From NCBI RefSeq assembly GCF_001953055.1, contig NZ_CP019044.1, positions 372,001 through 436,000 on the forward strand: a stretch of 64,000 nt of DNA. The letters are read 5' to 3'. This DNA is from Salaquimonas pukyongi (GTDB lineage: Bacteria > Pseudomonadota > Alphaproteobacteria > Rhizobiales > Rhizobiaceae). A program made the translations under genes and the position numbers. Within the stretch, counting starts at the first letter, position 1. Each line of letters opens with the position of its first letter. Shown here piece by piece: positions 36,516-46,252 of this stretch. The notes beneath the pieces are model-generated. The model searched no databases and was not told where the DNA came from. It saw only the letters and a list, made by a program, of their open reading frames with translations.

Positions 36516-38000
36516 TTACTCTTCAATGCCGGATGACAAATTCCCGCTCCGCCAGCGGGGCGGGGTGCGCACGCTTCCGCCGTGTTCGGTTTTTTCCCAG
36601 ATATGCGGTTTCACGATCAACTGCAGCAGCGCCCGCCAGCCGGCAGCGGAAATCAGCAGCCAGTAAAACGGAAATGTCAAAATCCAGAAAACTGAACGCC
36701 CGCTCCGTTCCCGGGGCCGAACCACGGCAAGTTCGATGGCCATCACCAGAAGACAGTACGTGGTATACCCGGCTACAAGATTGAAATTGCTGATGCCGGC
36801 CATTGCGATATCGGTTGCCGACAGCGCTACGCCGGAAAAGAGCCGTGACATCTGATAGACATAAGCAACCAGAAACACCGGGTGCACCAGAACGGAAACC
36901 ACCAGCGATATCAGGATAACGTGAAACAGGGCATAGTTTCTCAGCCCCATTTCCCGCGCCGTGCTCACCGGTGAGCGCAGATGCACAAGCAGGGTCTGCA
37001 TCCACCCCTTGATCCATCTTGTGCGTTGATGCAGCCAGGGTAGCAACCGGGCGGGGGCCTCTTCCATCGTTGGCAGCGTGATCGTGCCGCACAGCATTCG
37101 GTGGCGTGCCAGGCGCATGCCGAGATCGGCATCTTCGGTAACGTTGAAACTGTCCCAGCCGCCCGCCTCAAGCAGCCTGTCGAACAGGAAGTGGTTCGAC
37201 GTACCGCCAAGCGGAATGGGTGCCCGCCAGCGCGCCAGTGTCGGCAGAATTCCGCGAAACAGGGTGTCGTATTCCATGGCGTAGATGCAGGCGAGCCAGG
37301 ATGCATGGGCGTTGTCGACAACCAGCGGTGCCTGAAGGCAGACGACATCTTCGCTTGAGCGCATGAACTTCGTGGCGGCTTCCAGGAGCTGTGCCGGATG
37401 GGGCCGGTCTTCGGCATCGTAGACGACAAGGTAATCGCCCTGCACATGCCGCAGTGCATAGTTCAGCGCCCGCGGTTTTGTTCTCGGACCGCCCGGCGGC
37501 ACGATCATCAGGTGAAAGCCGGGCTTCGGCAATTCGGCGGTGACCGCAACGATGGTCTCCACGTCATCGTGCTCAAGAAGCAGGTACACATGCTTTCCGC
37601 CTGGGCGCCAGAAAAGCTGATCGAGCGAAGCGATCAGGTCTTTCACCTGGCCAGCTTCCCTGTTAAGCGGCACGAGAATGGTGTAGTCGCCAGGGGGCAT
37701 GGCGTAGCTGTTCACGCCATTGTCCCCGTGCCAGTCATCGGTATCGATCCGGTCGATTCCGGCAAGAATGGCAGCCCGAAAAAACGCAACCGCCAGATAG
37801 AAGAAACTGAAAAGCGCAGAGGCCGCCAGGATTGCAGCACTTTTGTGAAACAAGGCAAAGACAGCAAAAAATGCCAGCAGACAACACAGGACGGCCAGTT
37901 GGGTTCGTGTCAAAACCGGCCGCGCAATCCGGGTATTATCCAGCAGGACGAAGCCGTGCTCGACGCGGGATTTCGACTTGTTGTCACCACCGCCATGCAT
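36516..38000 (-). CDS. Cellulose-synthase-like family 2 glycosyltransferase, membrane protein
   Basis: Processive-type GT2 enzyme, about 494 residues from the start used here. Seen: two N-terminal hydrophobic segments, a nucleotide-sugar domain with YDAEDRPHP (DxD-type), NVTEDADLGMRLARH (TED), the QRTRWIKGWMQT acceptor motif (QxxRW), and three or more C-terminal membrane helices. No PilZ domain is present. The start is uncertain: 38000 is the first ATG within family-like sequence but has no clear ribosome site, and the frame is open to 38129. The polymer made is unknown; no other polysaccharide genes are adjacent. Confidence 0.8.
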   Translation of the reverse strand: MHGGGDNKSKSRVEHGFVLLDNTRIARPVLTRTQLAVLCCLLAFFAVFALFHKSAAILAASALFSFFYLAVAFFRAAILAGIDRIDTDDWHGDNGVNSYAMPPGDYTILVPLNREAGQVKDLIASLDQLFWRPGGKHVYLLLEHDDVETIVAVTAELPKPGFHLMIVPPGGPRTKPRALNYALRHVQGDYLVVYDAEDRPHPAQLLEAATKFMRSSEDVVCLQAPLVVDNAHASWLACIYAMEYDTLFRGILPTLARWRAPIPLGGTSNHFLFDRLLEAGGWDSFNVTEDADLGMRLARHRMLCGTITLPTMEEAPARLLPWLHQRTRWIKGWMQTLLVHLRSPVSTAREMGLRNYALFHVILISLVVSVLVHPVFLVAYVYQMSRLFSGVALSATDIAMAGISNFNLVAGYTTYCLLVMAIELAVVRPRERSGRSVFWILTFPFYWLLISAAGWRALLQLIVKPHIWEKTEHGGSVRTPPRWRSGNLSSGIEE

Positions 38001-38204
38001 GGCGCCGGCAAGCAGGTAGGCCGGTTGGCCCGAAAGTTCGCCGAATCCGCCGATCTTTCTATTCCCAGAATTTTGCCGATAGGTGCGGTGTTCCCCTGAA
38101 TCGCCCAACCTGCTACAACTCCAAAACAAATGTCAGTAGCGATGGTGGGTACTACCGTCACGATGGTAAACAGGTTTCTCACCTTGGGTAAAGTCCGGCG
38201 TTGC

Positions 38205-39050
38205 ATGTTGAAACATTTGTGGATTTCCGCACTTGCGGCGGTGATGTCGCTGTCCGTTCCTTCTCACTCGCCGGCGCAATCGCTGATTATTCCCAACTTC
38301 TGGGATTCCAACGAGCGCTTCGTAAAACCCTCCCTGACGCTGCGCCCCCGCTTGCGTTTTTTGACCACTACAGACTTTCCGCCTTTCAACTTCGTTGACC
38401 GGAAAAAGCGGCTTTCCGGCTTCCATGTCGATCTGGCCCGGGAGATATGCCGTGAACTCGATGTACTGGCCAAATGCCAGATACAGGCCTTGCCCTGGAA
38501 CGAACTGGACAAGGCAATCGAGGAAGGGGAAGGTGAAGCCGTCATTGCCGGTCTTGCGGTTACCGCGGCCTCCCGCGAAAAGTACGAATTTTCGAGACCC
38601 TATCTTCAAATCCCCGGCCGGTTTGTTACCCGGCGCGGCAGCGAAATTGTCGAACCGGTTTATGAGTCCCTATTCCGCAAGACGGTAGGTGTCGTGGCAA
38701 GTTCCGGCCACAAGGCATATTTTGAAAGAAATTTTGCCTCACGAACCACCCGCATATTTCAGACCCGGCAGATGGCATTCAACGCCCTCAAGAACGGGGA
38801 GGTTGATGCAGTCTTTACTGATGCGGTATCGGCTTCATTCTGGCTGGCGTCTTCCGGTGCAGAAGACTGCTGTGAGTTTACCGGCGGCCCGTATATCTCC
38901 GAAGAGTATTTCGGCCGCGGTCTGGCAATCGCGGCAAAGAAAGGGGACACGGAACTCGCCGAAGCCTTCAATTTTGCGCTCAAGGCAATCAACGACAAGG
39001 GCAAGTTCAAGGAACTGTACCTGCGGTATTTTCCCCTCGGCCTCTACTGA
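38205..39050 (+). CDS. Extracellular solute-binding protein, family 3
   Basis: Periplasmic amino-acid-type binding protein, 281 residues. Seen: signal peptide (LWISALAAVMSLSVPSHSPA), then the SBP_bac_3 pattern, FLTTTDFPPFNFVDRKKRLS, GFHVDLAREICREL, AGLAVTAASREKYEFSRPYL and the C-terminal FALKAINDKGKFKELYLRYF. No permease or ATPase gene is adjacent, so it is an orphan and could serve a distant transporter or a signalling role. The ATG at 38205 directly precedes the signal peptide. Confidence 0.85.
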   Translation: MLKHLWISALAAVMSLSVPSHSPAQSLIIPNFWDSNERFVKPSLTLRPRLRFLTTTDFPPFNFVDRKKRLSGFHVDLAREICRELDVLAKCQIQALPWNELDKAIEEGEGEAVIAGLAVTAASREKYEFSRPYLQIPGRFVTRRGSEIVEPVYESLFRKTVGVVASSGHKAYFERNFASRTTRIFQTRQMAFNALKNGEVDAVFTDAVSASFWLASSGAEDCCEFTGGPYISEEYFGRGLAIAAKKGDTELAEAFNFALKAINDKGKFKELYLRYFPLGLY

Positions 39051-39067
39051 GCAGACAAGCCCGAACC

Positions 39068-39856
39068 CTATCGCTGGCTGCGAAACGGCACACCAAGCGT
39101 CCAAACCAGTCCGGCCGGGCGCTCATCCTGCCATTCTTCTATACCGATCGTCATGCCTTCATGACCATGTTCCGGCTGGTCGATATAGGTTTTGAACATG
39201 CGGTCCCAGACCGACAGGTTGAAGCCGTAATTGGAGTCGGTCTCCCGGCGCAGTGTTGAGTGATGCACCCGGTGCATGTCCGGTGTCACGATGACAAGGC
39301 GCAGCCAGCGGTCGAGCCAAAGCGGTAGCTTGAAATTTGAATGGTTGAACATCGCGCCGCCGTTCAGCACGATTTCAAAGACCAGCACGGAAGTTGCTGG
39401 CGCCCCCAGAGCCACCACAACGGCATATTTCCAGATCATGGAGAGGATGATTTCGATCGGGTGAAAACGGATCGCGGTGGAAACGTCAATATCCACGTCC
39501 GAATGGTGCATCCGGTGTATGCGCCAGAATACTGGAATCTTGTGCGAAGCAAGGTGCGACAGCCAGACAGCGAAATCGAGCACGGCAAAGGAAACCAGAA
39601 AAGCCAGCCAGTAAGGCACGTCGACCATATTGAACAGGCCGACATTGTGCTCGGTGGCCCATAGCGCACCGCCGACCGCAGCGGTTTTGAACAACAGCCT
39701 CACCAGCAGCGAGTCGATGAGCACGATGGTCCAGTTTGTAAACCAGCGCCGAGCTTTAAGCGGCTTGAGTTCGCGTCGTGGAACGAAATATTCGCAGGCG
39801 GCCAGGACGGCAAAAAGTCCCGCAAAAATCGCCAGTCTGACGGCGGCCTCCGACAT
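39068..39856 (-). CDS. Sterol desaturase / fatty acid hydroxylase family membrane protein
   Basis: Diiron membrane oxygenase, 262 residues. Seen: hydrophobic segments at the N-terminus and centre and the histidine clusters HLASH, HRMHHSD, and HRVHHS, the expected iron ligands. Substrate (fatty acyl chain, sterol or carotenoid) is not evident. AAGGAAG lies 5 nt before the ATG at 39856. It converges on the solute-binding protein gene with a 17-bp gap. Confidence 0.88.
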   Translation of the reverse strand: MSEAAVRLAIFAGLFAVLAACEYFVPRRELKPLKARRWFTNWTIVLIDSLLVRLLFKTAAVGGALWATEHNVGLFNMVDVPYWLAFLVSFAVLDFAVWLSHLASHKIPVFWRIHRMHHSDVDIDVSTAIRFHPIEIILSMIWKYAVVVALGAPATSVLVFEIVLNGGAMFNHSNFKLPLWLDRWLRLVIVTPDMHRVHHSTLRRETDSNYGFNLSVWDRMFKTYIDQPEHGHEGMTIGIEEWQDERPAGLVWTLGVPFRSQR

Positions 39857-40123
39857 GATCTTCCTTTCTGCGCTGCCTGTCCGGCGCAGATGCATTCTGC
39901 GCCCGTTGGCAGGTATATTTGATGTACCCCGCTGGAAGGCAAGTCAAACCTGGGTGAAAGATTGCTGGCTGCCTGGTACAAACGGTCACGGTCGGCAGAT
40001 GGCCCGCGGCCAAGGCTTGGAATTGCCCGCTGCTTGCAGTAAACCGCATTCGGTCGGGCGCGCATATGACAAACGCGTGGCCTGACGGACATTCTTCGAT
40101 CTCAAACAGCCAGGATTTCTGCC

Positions 40124-41746
40124 ATGACCGGTGCAACCCTGCCCGCCCTGGACATAACCGATGAACTGGTGGACGCAGCCAGCAAGTCCAAGGCCTGGCC
40201 GTTTGAAGAGGCTCGCAAACTCATAAAGCGTTATGAAAAATCCGGCTTTCCGCAAACCGTGCTTTTCGAGACCGGATACGGCCCTTCTGGTCTTCCTCAT
40301 ATTGGCACCTTCGGTGAAGTCGCACGCACCACCATGGTTCGAACCGCCTTCCGCCTGCTGACAGCCGACAAGGTCGTCACCCGGCTGCTTTGTTTTTCCG
40401 ATGACATGGACGGGATGCGCAAAATCCCCGACAGCGTGCCGGACAGGGCCGCACTCGAACCCTACCTGCACCAGCCGCTAACCGCAGTGCCCAATCCGTT
40501 TGGCGGCGATCACGAAAGCTTCGGCCACCATAACAACGCCATGCTGCGGCGGTTCCTGGATACCTTCGGTTTCGATTACGAATTTGCCAGCGCCACGGAC
40601 TATTACAAGTCCGGCAAATTCGACGATGTCCTGATGCTGGCTGCTGAACGCTATGACGACATCATGAAGGTGATGCTGCCGACGCTTGGCGAGGAACGCC
40701 GGGAGACCTATTCGCCGTTTCTGCCGATCTCACCGAAGTCGGGCCGGGTCCTCTACGTCCCCATGCTGAACGTCGATGCGCGCGAGGGTACCATCACCTT
40801 TGAGGATGAGGATGGTACCGAAACCACCATTCCGGTCACCGGCGGCCACTGCAAGCTTCAATGGAAGCCCGACTTCGGCGCGCGCTGGGCCGCCCTCGGG
40901 GTAGATTTCGAGATGTTCGGCAAGGATCACGGGCCCAACATGGCAGTTTATGACCGCATCTGTTCGGTTCTGGGCGGCAGACCGCCGGAACATTTCGTCT
41001 ATGAATTGTTCCTTGATGATCAGGGTCAGAAAATTTCCAAGTCCAAGGGCAACGGGCTTACCATCGACGAGTGGCTGGCTTATGCGCCAACCGAGAGCCT
41101 TGCCTATTACATGTTCTTGAAACCACGCACGGCAAAGCGGCTTCACTTTGACGTTATTCCCCGGGCCGTTGATGAGTATTTTCAGCAACTGGATGCACTT
41201 GGCCGGAGCGATCCTGGCCAGCGGTTGCAAAACCCGGTCTGGCACATCCATTCCGGCAATCCGCCGGCCTCGGGAATACCGCTCAGTTTCTCCATGCTGC
41301 TCAATCTCGTCAGTGCCTCCAATGCCCACGACAAGGAAACCCTTTGGGGGTTCATTTCCAACTATGATGGGGAACTATCGCCCGATAACCATCCCAAACT
41401 GGATGAGCTTGTTGGCTATGCCATCCGCTATTTCGAGGATTTCGTGAAGCCTGCAAAATCCTTCCGTGCACCCAGCACGCAGGAACGCGCTGCCCTTGAG
41501 GATCTGGACCGGCGCCTGGCCGCCCTTGATGAGGCGGCGGATGCGGAAACCATTCAAACCGAGATCTTCTCGGTCGGCAAGGAGCATGGTTACGAAAATC
41601 TGCGGGAATGGTTCAAGACGCTCTATCAGGTGCTTTTGGGTCAGGATCAGGGGCCGCGCTTCGGCTCGTTTGTGGCACTTTACGGCATCGATGCGTCGCG
41701 CAGGCTGATTGCTTCGGCACTGGACGGAAAGCTGCAGGCGGGTTGA
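40124..41746 (+). CDS. lysK: Lysyl-tRNA synthetase, class I
   Basis: Charges tRNA-Lys. 540 residues. The class I signatures are visible: HIGT at residues 59-62 and KISKS at 303-307, so this is the archaeal-like class I enzyme that replaces the class II form in most alphaproteobacteria. Other family blocks: [15 protein letters not shown] and [13 protein letters not shown]. The 267 bp before it, to the desaturase gene, contain no gene I can support. Confidence 0.95.
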   Translation: MTGATLPALDITDELVDAASKSKAWPFEEARKLIKRYEKSGFPQTVLFETGYGPSGLPHIGTFGEVARTTMVRTAFRLLTADKVVTRLLCFSDDMDGMRKIPDSVPDRAALEPYLHQPLTAVPNPFGGDHESFGHHNNAMLRRFLDTFGFDYEFASATDYYKSGKFDDVLMLAAERYDDIMKVMLPTLGEERRETYSPFLPISPKSGRVLYVPMLNVDAREGTITFEDEDGTETTIPVTGGHCKLQWKPDFGARWAALGVDFEMFGKDHGPNMAVYDRICSVLGGRPPEHFVYELFLDDQGQKISKSKGNGLTIDEWLAYAPTESLAYYMFLKPRTAKRLHFDVIPRAVDEYFQQLDALGRSDPGQRLQNPVWHIHSGNPPASGIPLSFSMLLNLVSASNAHDKETLWGFISNYDGELSPDNHPKLDELVGYAIRYFEDFVKPAKSFRAPSTQERAALEDLDRRLAALDEAADAETIQTEIFSVGKEHGYENLREWFKTLYQVLLGQDQGPRFGSFVALYGIDASRRLIASALDGKLQAG

Positions 41747-41756
41747 ACCACGCTCG

Positions 41757-42506
41757 TCAGAACGAGGGTTTGCGGTTTTTCCAGATCCCCTTTCCTGCCT
41801 CCCGTGCTGCCTCTTCCATGTCTTTGAGAGCGCTGTCCGAAGCGGTCGCCCAGCCCTGGGTTACCAGCCACCGGGACAGGTCGGTATTCCCGATCCTGCA
41901 TTCGCCGGAAAAGCGTTCGCCATCCCCGGTCATGTTGGTACAGGCGATTGTTCTTGTCCGGATGAAGCGCTGTAGCGCTGCCCTGGCAAAGTTCCCGCAC
42001 GGCCATTCCCCGTCCGGTGTTTGGCATCGCCTCTCTCTTGGTACAGGATTGATGCCGGCAAGACGGATCAGCGTTTCCCCCGAGCGCAGCTCACCGGCTC
42101 GCACGACGATCGGCCGGGGGAACAGGTCCGGCTTTTTGGGAAGCCTGGCCTTTTGGCGGGCATTCTTTTCAGCAGCCCGTTCGGCTGGTGATATCCGCAC
42201 CAGGCCGTCCTCCGGTATTGGCGGTACCGGCAGATTGCCTTTCCCGATCACCCGTATTTCGCGTTTGGGTTCCCGCATTGCCTGCCCAAGAGCCTCCAGG
42301 GCGCTTTTCCGTTTTGCTTTGTCTGAAATTGCAGTTTGAGAAGGGGGTAACGCTTCTTTTGCCGCGTTGCGGGCTTCTTCCGCCGGCCCGATCACCGGAG
42401 CATGGCCGGTATCGTGTTCCTGGTTTTGTTCACTGTCGCAGCCAGCCGGGATTGCAGCCAGCAAAACCAGTGCCATCAAACCGGCTCGCCTTACTGGCTG
42501 GCCCAT
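41757..42506 (-). CDS. Lipoprotein with staphylococcal-nuclease-like C-terminal domain
   Basis: 249 residues. Seen: a lipoprotein signal (LMALVLLAAIPAGC), a charged, Ala/Lys/Pro-rich linker at about residues 30-130, and a C-terminal SNase-like region (SGETLIRLAGINPV, CQTPDGEWPCGNFARAALQ, GDGERFSGECRIGNTDLSRW, LVTQGWATA) ending in GKGIWKNRKPSF. The core pattern is kept but I cannot confirm all catalytic residues. Its start overlaps the S24 regulator's end by 16 bp, implying co-expression with that gene. Confidence 0.75.
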   Translation of the reverse strand: MGQPVRRAGLMALVLLAAIPAGCDSEQNQEHDTGHAPVIGPAEEARNAAKEALPPSQTAISDKAKRKSALEALGQAMREPKREIRVIGKGNLPVPPIPEDGLVRISPAERAAEKNARQKARLPKKPDLFPRPIVVRAGELRSGETLIRLAGINPVPRERRCQTPDGEWPCGNFARAALQRFIRTRTIACTNMTGDGERFSGECRIGNTDLSRWLVTQGWATASDSALKDMEEAAREAGKGIWKNRKPSF

Positions 42507-43153
42507 ACGATGCGGGCGATCCATTCCACGTCCTTCATGGGGATTACCCGGTTCTCATGCTCCGGGTTGAGCGAAACCAGTTCAACCTGGGTGGCGGTTT
42601 TTCGTGCCAGCTCCTTGGCCATGACTTCGCCTTCCTTTGTCTTGACCACGACGCGGTCCCGCTTGCGGATGCTGGCCCCCGGCTGCACGATAATGACATC
42701 GCCATCGCGGTACAGCGGCTCCATGGAACTGCCGGAAACCTCCAGCGCATAGACATTGTCATGGTCCGAACTGGGGAACTGGACTTCATCCCAGCCCTGA
42801 CCGACCGGGAACCCGCCATCGTCGAAAAACCCGCCAGTGCCGGCTTCGGCAAACCCGAGCAGTGGCACGTTGCGCAATTGCGGCAGACCGTATTTCGACA
42901 TGATCTCGGTGGCATCCGGCGCACGGTTCTCGATCAGCGCCATGAAGTCGGAAAGCGATGTGCCGGTCGCTCGAAGCGCCTTCGAGATGCTTTCCGTGGA
43001 GGGCCAGCGGGGGCGGCCCTGGCCGGTAACCCGCTTTGATTTGTTAAAGGAGGTGGGATCAAGCCCAGCCTTGCGCGCCAGGCCGGAAGCCGAAAGCGAA
43101 TGACTTTTGGCCAATGCATCAATCGCCGCCCAAATCCGGTCGTGGGAAAGCAT
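42491..43153 (-). CDS. HTH / S24 peptidase-family (LexA/CI-like) regulator
   Basis: 220 residues. Seen: N-terminal helix-turn-helix region (SASGLARKAGLDPTSFNKSK), a linker, and an S24 domain with the serine motif SGSSMEPLYRDGD and the partner lysine in RVVVKTKEGEVMAKEL, so a Ser/Lys self-cleaving dyad is present. Such proteins repress genes until cleaved after RecA activation or respond to other signals. The start at 43153 gives a standard repressor N-terminus. A perfect inverted repeat at 43199-43216 could be its own operator. It is not in a prophage: neighbours are housekeeping genes. Confidence 0.88.
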   Translation of the reverse strand: MLSHDRIWAAIDALAKSHSLSASGLARKAGLDPTSFNKSKRVTGQGRPRWPSTESISKALRATGTSLSDFMALIENRAPDATEIMSKYGLPQLRNVPLLGFAEAGTGGFFDDGGFPVGQGWDEVQFPSSDHDNVYALEVSGSSMEPLYRDGDVIIVQPGASIRKRDRVVVKTKEGEVMAKELARKTATQVELVSLNPEHENRVIPMKDVEWIARIVWASQ

Positions 43154-43198
43154 CCGGTATCCTCGATCCAACGCCGCGCCGGGTCACGGCTTTGGCGA

Positions 43199-43216
43199 AA
43201 AGGAAATTATTCCTTT
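43199..43216. promoter_or_regulatory. Inverted repeat upstream of the S24 regulator, candidate operator
   Basis: Seven-bp arms AAAGGAA and TTCCTTT around ATTA, 46 bp upstream of the S24 regulator start. AT-rich against GC-rich surroundings. The rest of 43217-43344 shows nothing I can support. Confidence 0.5.
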
Positions 43217-43344
43217 CTAGCAATCGCAGAAATGAGAGTCCAGAGCATTTCGTCCAGTTGGCGCCGCGAGTGCTGAAATGGCTGAAGGATTTCAAGGTGT
43301 TGCATCAACAGAGGCCAATCCCGAAGGGCAGGTGCCGAAACCCG

Positions 43345-43983
43345 TCACCATGCCGGCAGTTGCGGCTGCTGCTCGATGTAGAATGTTTCCTTGGGAGAAA
43401 GGTCGAGCAGAAAGAGGCTGAAGACTGCCTGCTCGTGATTGTCCAGCGTGCCTTCGGTAAAAACCAGCCTGTCACCCGGCTCGTGTTCGATTGAATATCG
43501 GTGAAACCGGTCGGAAAGAATGGAGCTCTCGTCCCGGGTTATCTGATTGAAGGAAAGGCCATCCCCGTAAATGCTGGCCTCGCCCGGTATTTCCTGCAGT
43601 TCCAGCCGGTATCCAACCCAGCCCGCTTCGCTCTGATTGTGCGTTTCCAGTTGCAGATAAAGCGTCAGCCAGAACGACTCATGGCGCAAAAGCCCGGAAA
43701 CTCCCGCTGTTGTGTGTACCGTCAGCAGGCTTGGCCCGACGCTGTGTACCCGCTGGGTAATGATGGCGGGATCGGAAAATGTGCCCTTGCCGCGCACCCC
43801 CACGATGGAAAAGCCGCCCTGCTCGTCGGAAAACAGGTACCGTCCTGCCCGCCAGTGTTTTACTGCGGGTGGAGCTCTTTCGTTGCCAACGCCAATACGA
43901 CCATCGTCTGCCTGCGTACTCCCACTCATCGCGAGCAGTCCGACCGTCAACATCATGCCGGCCAGCCAGACACCAGTCTTCAT
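43345..43983 (-). CDS. Hypothetical exported protein
   Basis: About 212 residues; family not recognised. Seen: a signal peptide (WLAGMMLTVGLLAMSGSTQA) and a beta-rich mature part with regularly spaced aromatic and polar residues (RAGRYLFSDEQGGFSIVGVR, SFWLTLYLQLETHNQ). No cysteine, lipobox or obvious catalytic motif. The ATG at 43983 was used; one at 44040 would extend the basic N-region by 19 residues and leaves 32 bp to the divergent methyltransferase gene. Confidence 0.65.
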   Translation of the reverse strand: MKTGVWLAGMMLTVGLLAMSGSTQADDGRIGVGNERAPPAVKHWRAGRYLFSDEQGGFSIVGVRGKGTFSDPAIITQRVHSVGPSLLTVHTTAGVSGLLRHESFWLTLYLQLETHNQSEAGWVGYRLELQEIPGEASIYGDGLSFNQITRDESSILSDRFHRYSIEHEPGDRLVFTEGTLDNHEQAVFSLFLLDLSPKETFYIEQQPQLPAW

Positions 43984-44072
43984 AGCGGGGAATCTACGCC
44001 TGATTTTGCGCCACATCAATTGTGTGCTGCTCACTTTCATGCGATCCGTTTTTTCCGGGAGGTGTGAGAGGA

Positions 44073-44726
44073 ATGAGCAAGCAATCGCAACCGGAAGACC
44101 TGACGCCCCAGGCGCTGCTGCAACGTGCCTACTCGCTGGGAAACGATGAGGACGCCAGGGCGCTCTACCGCGATTGGGCGCAAAGCTATGACAAGACCAT
44201 GCTGGAAGGGCTGGGCTACCGCACTCCGAAAGCGACGGCTGAACTTCTGTCGCAGCACATTGCCGACAAGACGGAGCCGGTTCTGGATGTGGGCAGTGGT
44301 ACCGGACTGGCCGGGGTTGAACTTGCAGTGCGCGGGTTCACCACCCTGGATGCGCTGGATTATTCACCTGAAATGCTGGCTGTCGCCAAATCACGCGATG
44401 TCTATCGCAAGCTCCTCGAAGCCGATCTGAACGAAACGCTAGACCTGCCGGACAATGCCTACGCCGCCCTCATCTGCACCGGCACCTTCACCCATGCCCA
44501 TGTGGGGGCAGGATGCCTGCCGGAACTTTTTCGCATCCTTCGCCCCCAGGGTGTTTTTGCCTGCACCGTGCACAAGGACGTCTGGCAGAAAGCTGGCTTC
44601 GAGCGGGAAACGCGCCGGCTTGCCGATGCCGGCATGCTCAGGCTTATCAGTTGCGAAGCTGGCACCTATTATACAACATCCACTGATCCCGAAGGCTGGT
44701 ACATCGTTTGGCAAAAACAGGGATAG
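44073..44726 (+). CDS. Class I SAM-dependent methyltransferase
   Basis: 217 residues. Seen: SAM-binding motif I VLDVGSGTGLAGVELA, motif II-type DALDYSPEMLAVAK, and a central Rossmann pattern followed by ICTGTFTHAHVG and LRPQGVFACTVH. A YDKTM motif before the SAM site resembles small-molecule methyltransferases of the UbiE/Williams-Beuren type. GAGAGG lies 4 nt before the ATG. Substrate unknown. A SDR gene follows at 34 bp on the same strand. Confidence 0.85.
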   Translation: MSKQSQPEDLTPQALLQRAYSLGNDEDARALYRDWAQSYDKTMLEGLGYRTPKATAELLSQHIADKTEPVLDVGSGTGLAGVELAVRGFTTLDALDYSPEMLAVAKSRDVYRKLLEADLNETLDLPDNAYAALICTGTFTHAHVGAGCLPELFRILRPQGVFACTVHKDVWQKAGFERETRRLADAGMLRLISCEAGTYYTTSTDPEGWYIVWQKQG

Positions 44727-44760
44727 GTTCATGGATGCATGGTTTGAAGCAGGGAATTGA

Positions 44761-45522
44761 ATGAAACGAACAGTACTGGTGACGGGCGCAGCGCGGGGTA
44801 TTGGCCTTGCCGCCGCCAAGCGGTTCATGAAGGAAGGCTGGAACGTCGCTGTCGTCGACATTGACGGCCCTCAATTGCAGGAAGCGCAGGCAGAGCTGCC
44901 CGGCGCACTGCTGATTGAAGGCGATGTTTCAAAGCCGGATCAGGTGCCTGGTTTCTACAAGGGCGTGGAGAAGGCATTTGGCGGGCTCAACGCGCTGGTC
45001 AACAATGCAGGCGTTGCCGATTTCGGTCCGATTGAGGAGACATCGTTCGAGCGCTGGCGGCGGGTGATGGAGACCAATCTCGACGGTGTCTTTCTCATGT
45101 CCCAGGCAGCCATGCCGCTGTTGAAGCGTCACACGGAAACCGGTGGCGCCGCCATCGTCAACATCGCGTCGATCTCGGGCTTGCGCGCATCGACGCTGCG
45201 CGTGGCCTATGGCACCTCGAAAGCTGGTGTCATCCAGCTTACTCTTCAACAGGCAGCTGAACTGGGCGAACACAACATCCGCTGTAATGTCATTGCTCCG
45301 GGGCCTGTGCGCACCAAGCTGGCCATGGCGGTACACACCCAGGACATCATTAATGCCTATCACGATGCCATCCCGCTTAACCGGTACGGATCGGAAGAGG
45401 AAATTGCCAATGCAATCTTCTTCTTGTGTTCGCAAGAGGCAAGTTACATCACCGGCCAGCTGCTTTCGGTCGATGGCGGGTTTGAAGGCACGGGAATCGG
45501 CCTGCCTGCGCTCAGGAAGTAA
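44761..45522 (+). CDS. Short-chain dehydrogenase/reductase family oxidoreductase
   Basis: NAD(P)-dependent SDR of 253 residues. Seen: TGAARGIG cofactor motif, NNAG at about residue 82, catalytic YGTSK with upstream serine (IASISG), and the C-terminal SVDGGF. Substrate cannot be inferred. Co-directional with the methyltransferase gene. The 178 bp after it contain no gene I can support. Confidence 0.9.
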   Translation: MKRTVLVTGAARGIGLAAAKRFMKEGWNVAVVDIDGPQLQEAQAELPGALLIEGDVSKPDQVPGFYKGVEKAFGGLNALVNNAGVADFGPIEETSFERWRRVMETNLDGVFLMSQAAMPLLKRHTETGGAAIVNIASISGLRASTLRVAYGTSKAGVIQLTLQQAAELGEHNIRCNVIAPGPVRTKLAMAVHTQDIINAYHDAIPLNRYGSEEEIANAIFFLCSQEASYITGQLLSVDGGFEGTGIGLPALRK

Positions 45523-45700
45523 CTACTTTTTCACGGCGAAAGGAACGAGCGCGACGGAAAGCCGGTCAAAGTCCCTCATTACACCCGCCTGATTGTTCAT
45601 GCATGGGAAAGGGCGTGTACGAACTCGACGGCGAAGAAACCGGTCGGCCTTTCCCACCGCTGTTTTCTTTCAGGAAACTCTCTGGAAAAATGAACTCGTA

Positions 45701-46075
45701 TCAGGCTGTCTTGCCACGCGTTGAGATCACTATCCATAAGAAAACAAGCATCGAAAGGATCGTCAGCACGGATCCGGCTTTGGCAAGTCCCTCGCCGGCC
45801 CCTTCATTTACCATGACGATGCCGGGAACGATCAACAGCACGCCCAGAGTGGCTACTGCGTAGTGAATTGTTGCCAGCCGGCTTTCTCCTGCCGCCGGAA
45901 CGAGATGATAGTAAACGCCGAACAATGCCATCGTAACCCAGCCGATCAGGTTCAGATGGGCGTGGGCGGGGGCGTGCAGGTGATCACCGGTAATCGCCAT
46001 GAAAATCCCCCAGGCCATGCCGATGATGACAAACACCACAGCGGTGATGAAAAACCAAAAAGCGGTACCCTGCAT
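45701..46075 (-). CDS. Small heme-copper-oxidase-subunit-I-like membrane protein
   Basis: 124 residues with four hydrophobic segments. Seen: GIFMAITGDHLHAPAHAHLN and YYHLVPAAGE, a histidine pattern like that of transmembrane helix 2 and neighbours in cbb3/heme-copper oxidase subunit I or NnrS-type proteins, though only a fraction of a full subunit. It may be a single-module member of that superfamily rather than a truncation: the ends are clean and the start (46075) is preceded by GGGAGGAT. It is divergent from a LysR regulator across a 177-bp gap with a perfect inverted repeat. Confidence 0.65.
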   Translation of the reverse strand: MQGTAFWFFITAVVFVIIGMAWGIFMAITGDHLHAPAHAHLNLIGWVTMALFGVYYHLVPAAGESRLATIHYAVATLGVLLIVPGIVMVNEGAGEGLAKAGSVLTILSMLVFLWIVISTRGKTA

Positions 46076-46210
46076 TATAAATCCTCCCGTGCGGTACAGT
46101 TTGTTTTTTGCCCCCAGAATGGATTGCCCAGGCACAGCGCGCCAACCTGCTTTGTTGGTTGTCCGGTTCGGTCACTTGGAAAATCCTTGACCAGATTACC
46201 GCAGAATAAT

Positions 46211-46238
46211 TCATATAAAAAATTACTTCTTTATATGA
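46211..46238. promoter_or_regulatory. Inverted repeat in the LysR / small membrane protein intergenic region
   Basis: Nine-bp arms TCATATAAA (46211-46219) and TTTATATGA (46230-46238) with a 10-nt spacer, ending 14 bp before the LysR ATG. The dyad and AT content fit a LysR-type recognition site controlling the divergent pair. Confidence 0.65.
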
Positions 46239-46252
46239 TAACTATTTGATTC

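Noticed and set aside
42491-43153. S24 regulator as part of a prophage
   Set aside because: Its neighbours are housekeeping and envelope genes, with no structural, integrase or lysis genes.
45603-45863. Short plus-strand open frame after the SDR gene
   Set aside because: It overlaps the minus-strand membrane protein gene, has no ribosome site and no family pattern.
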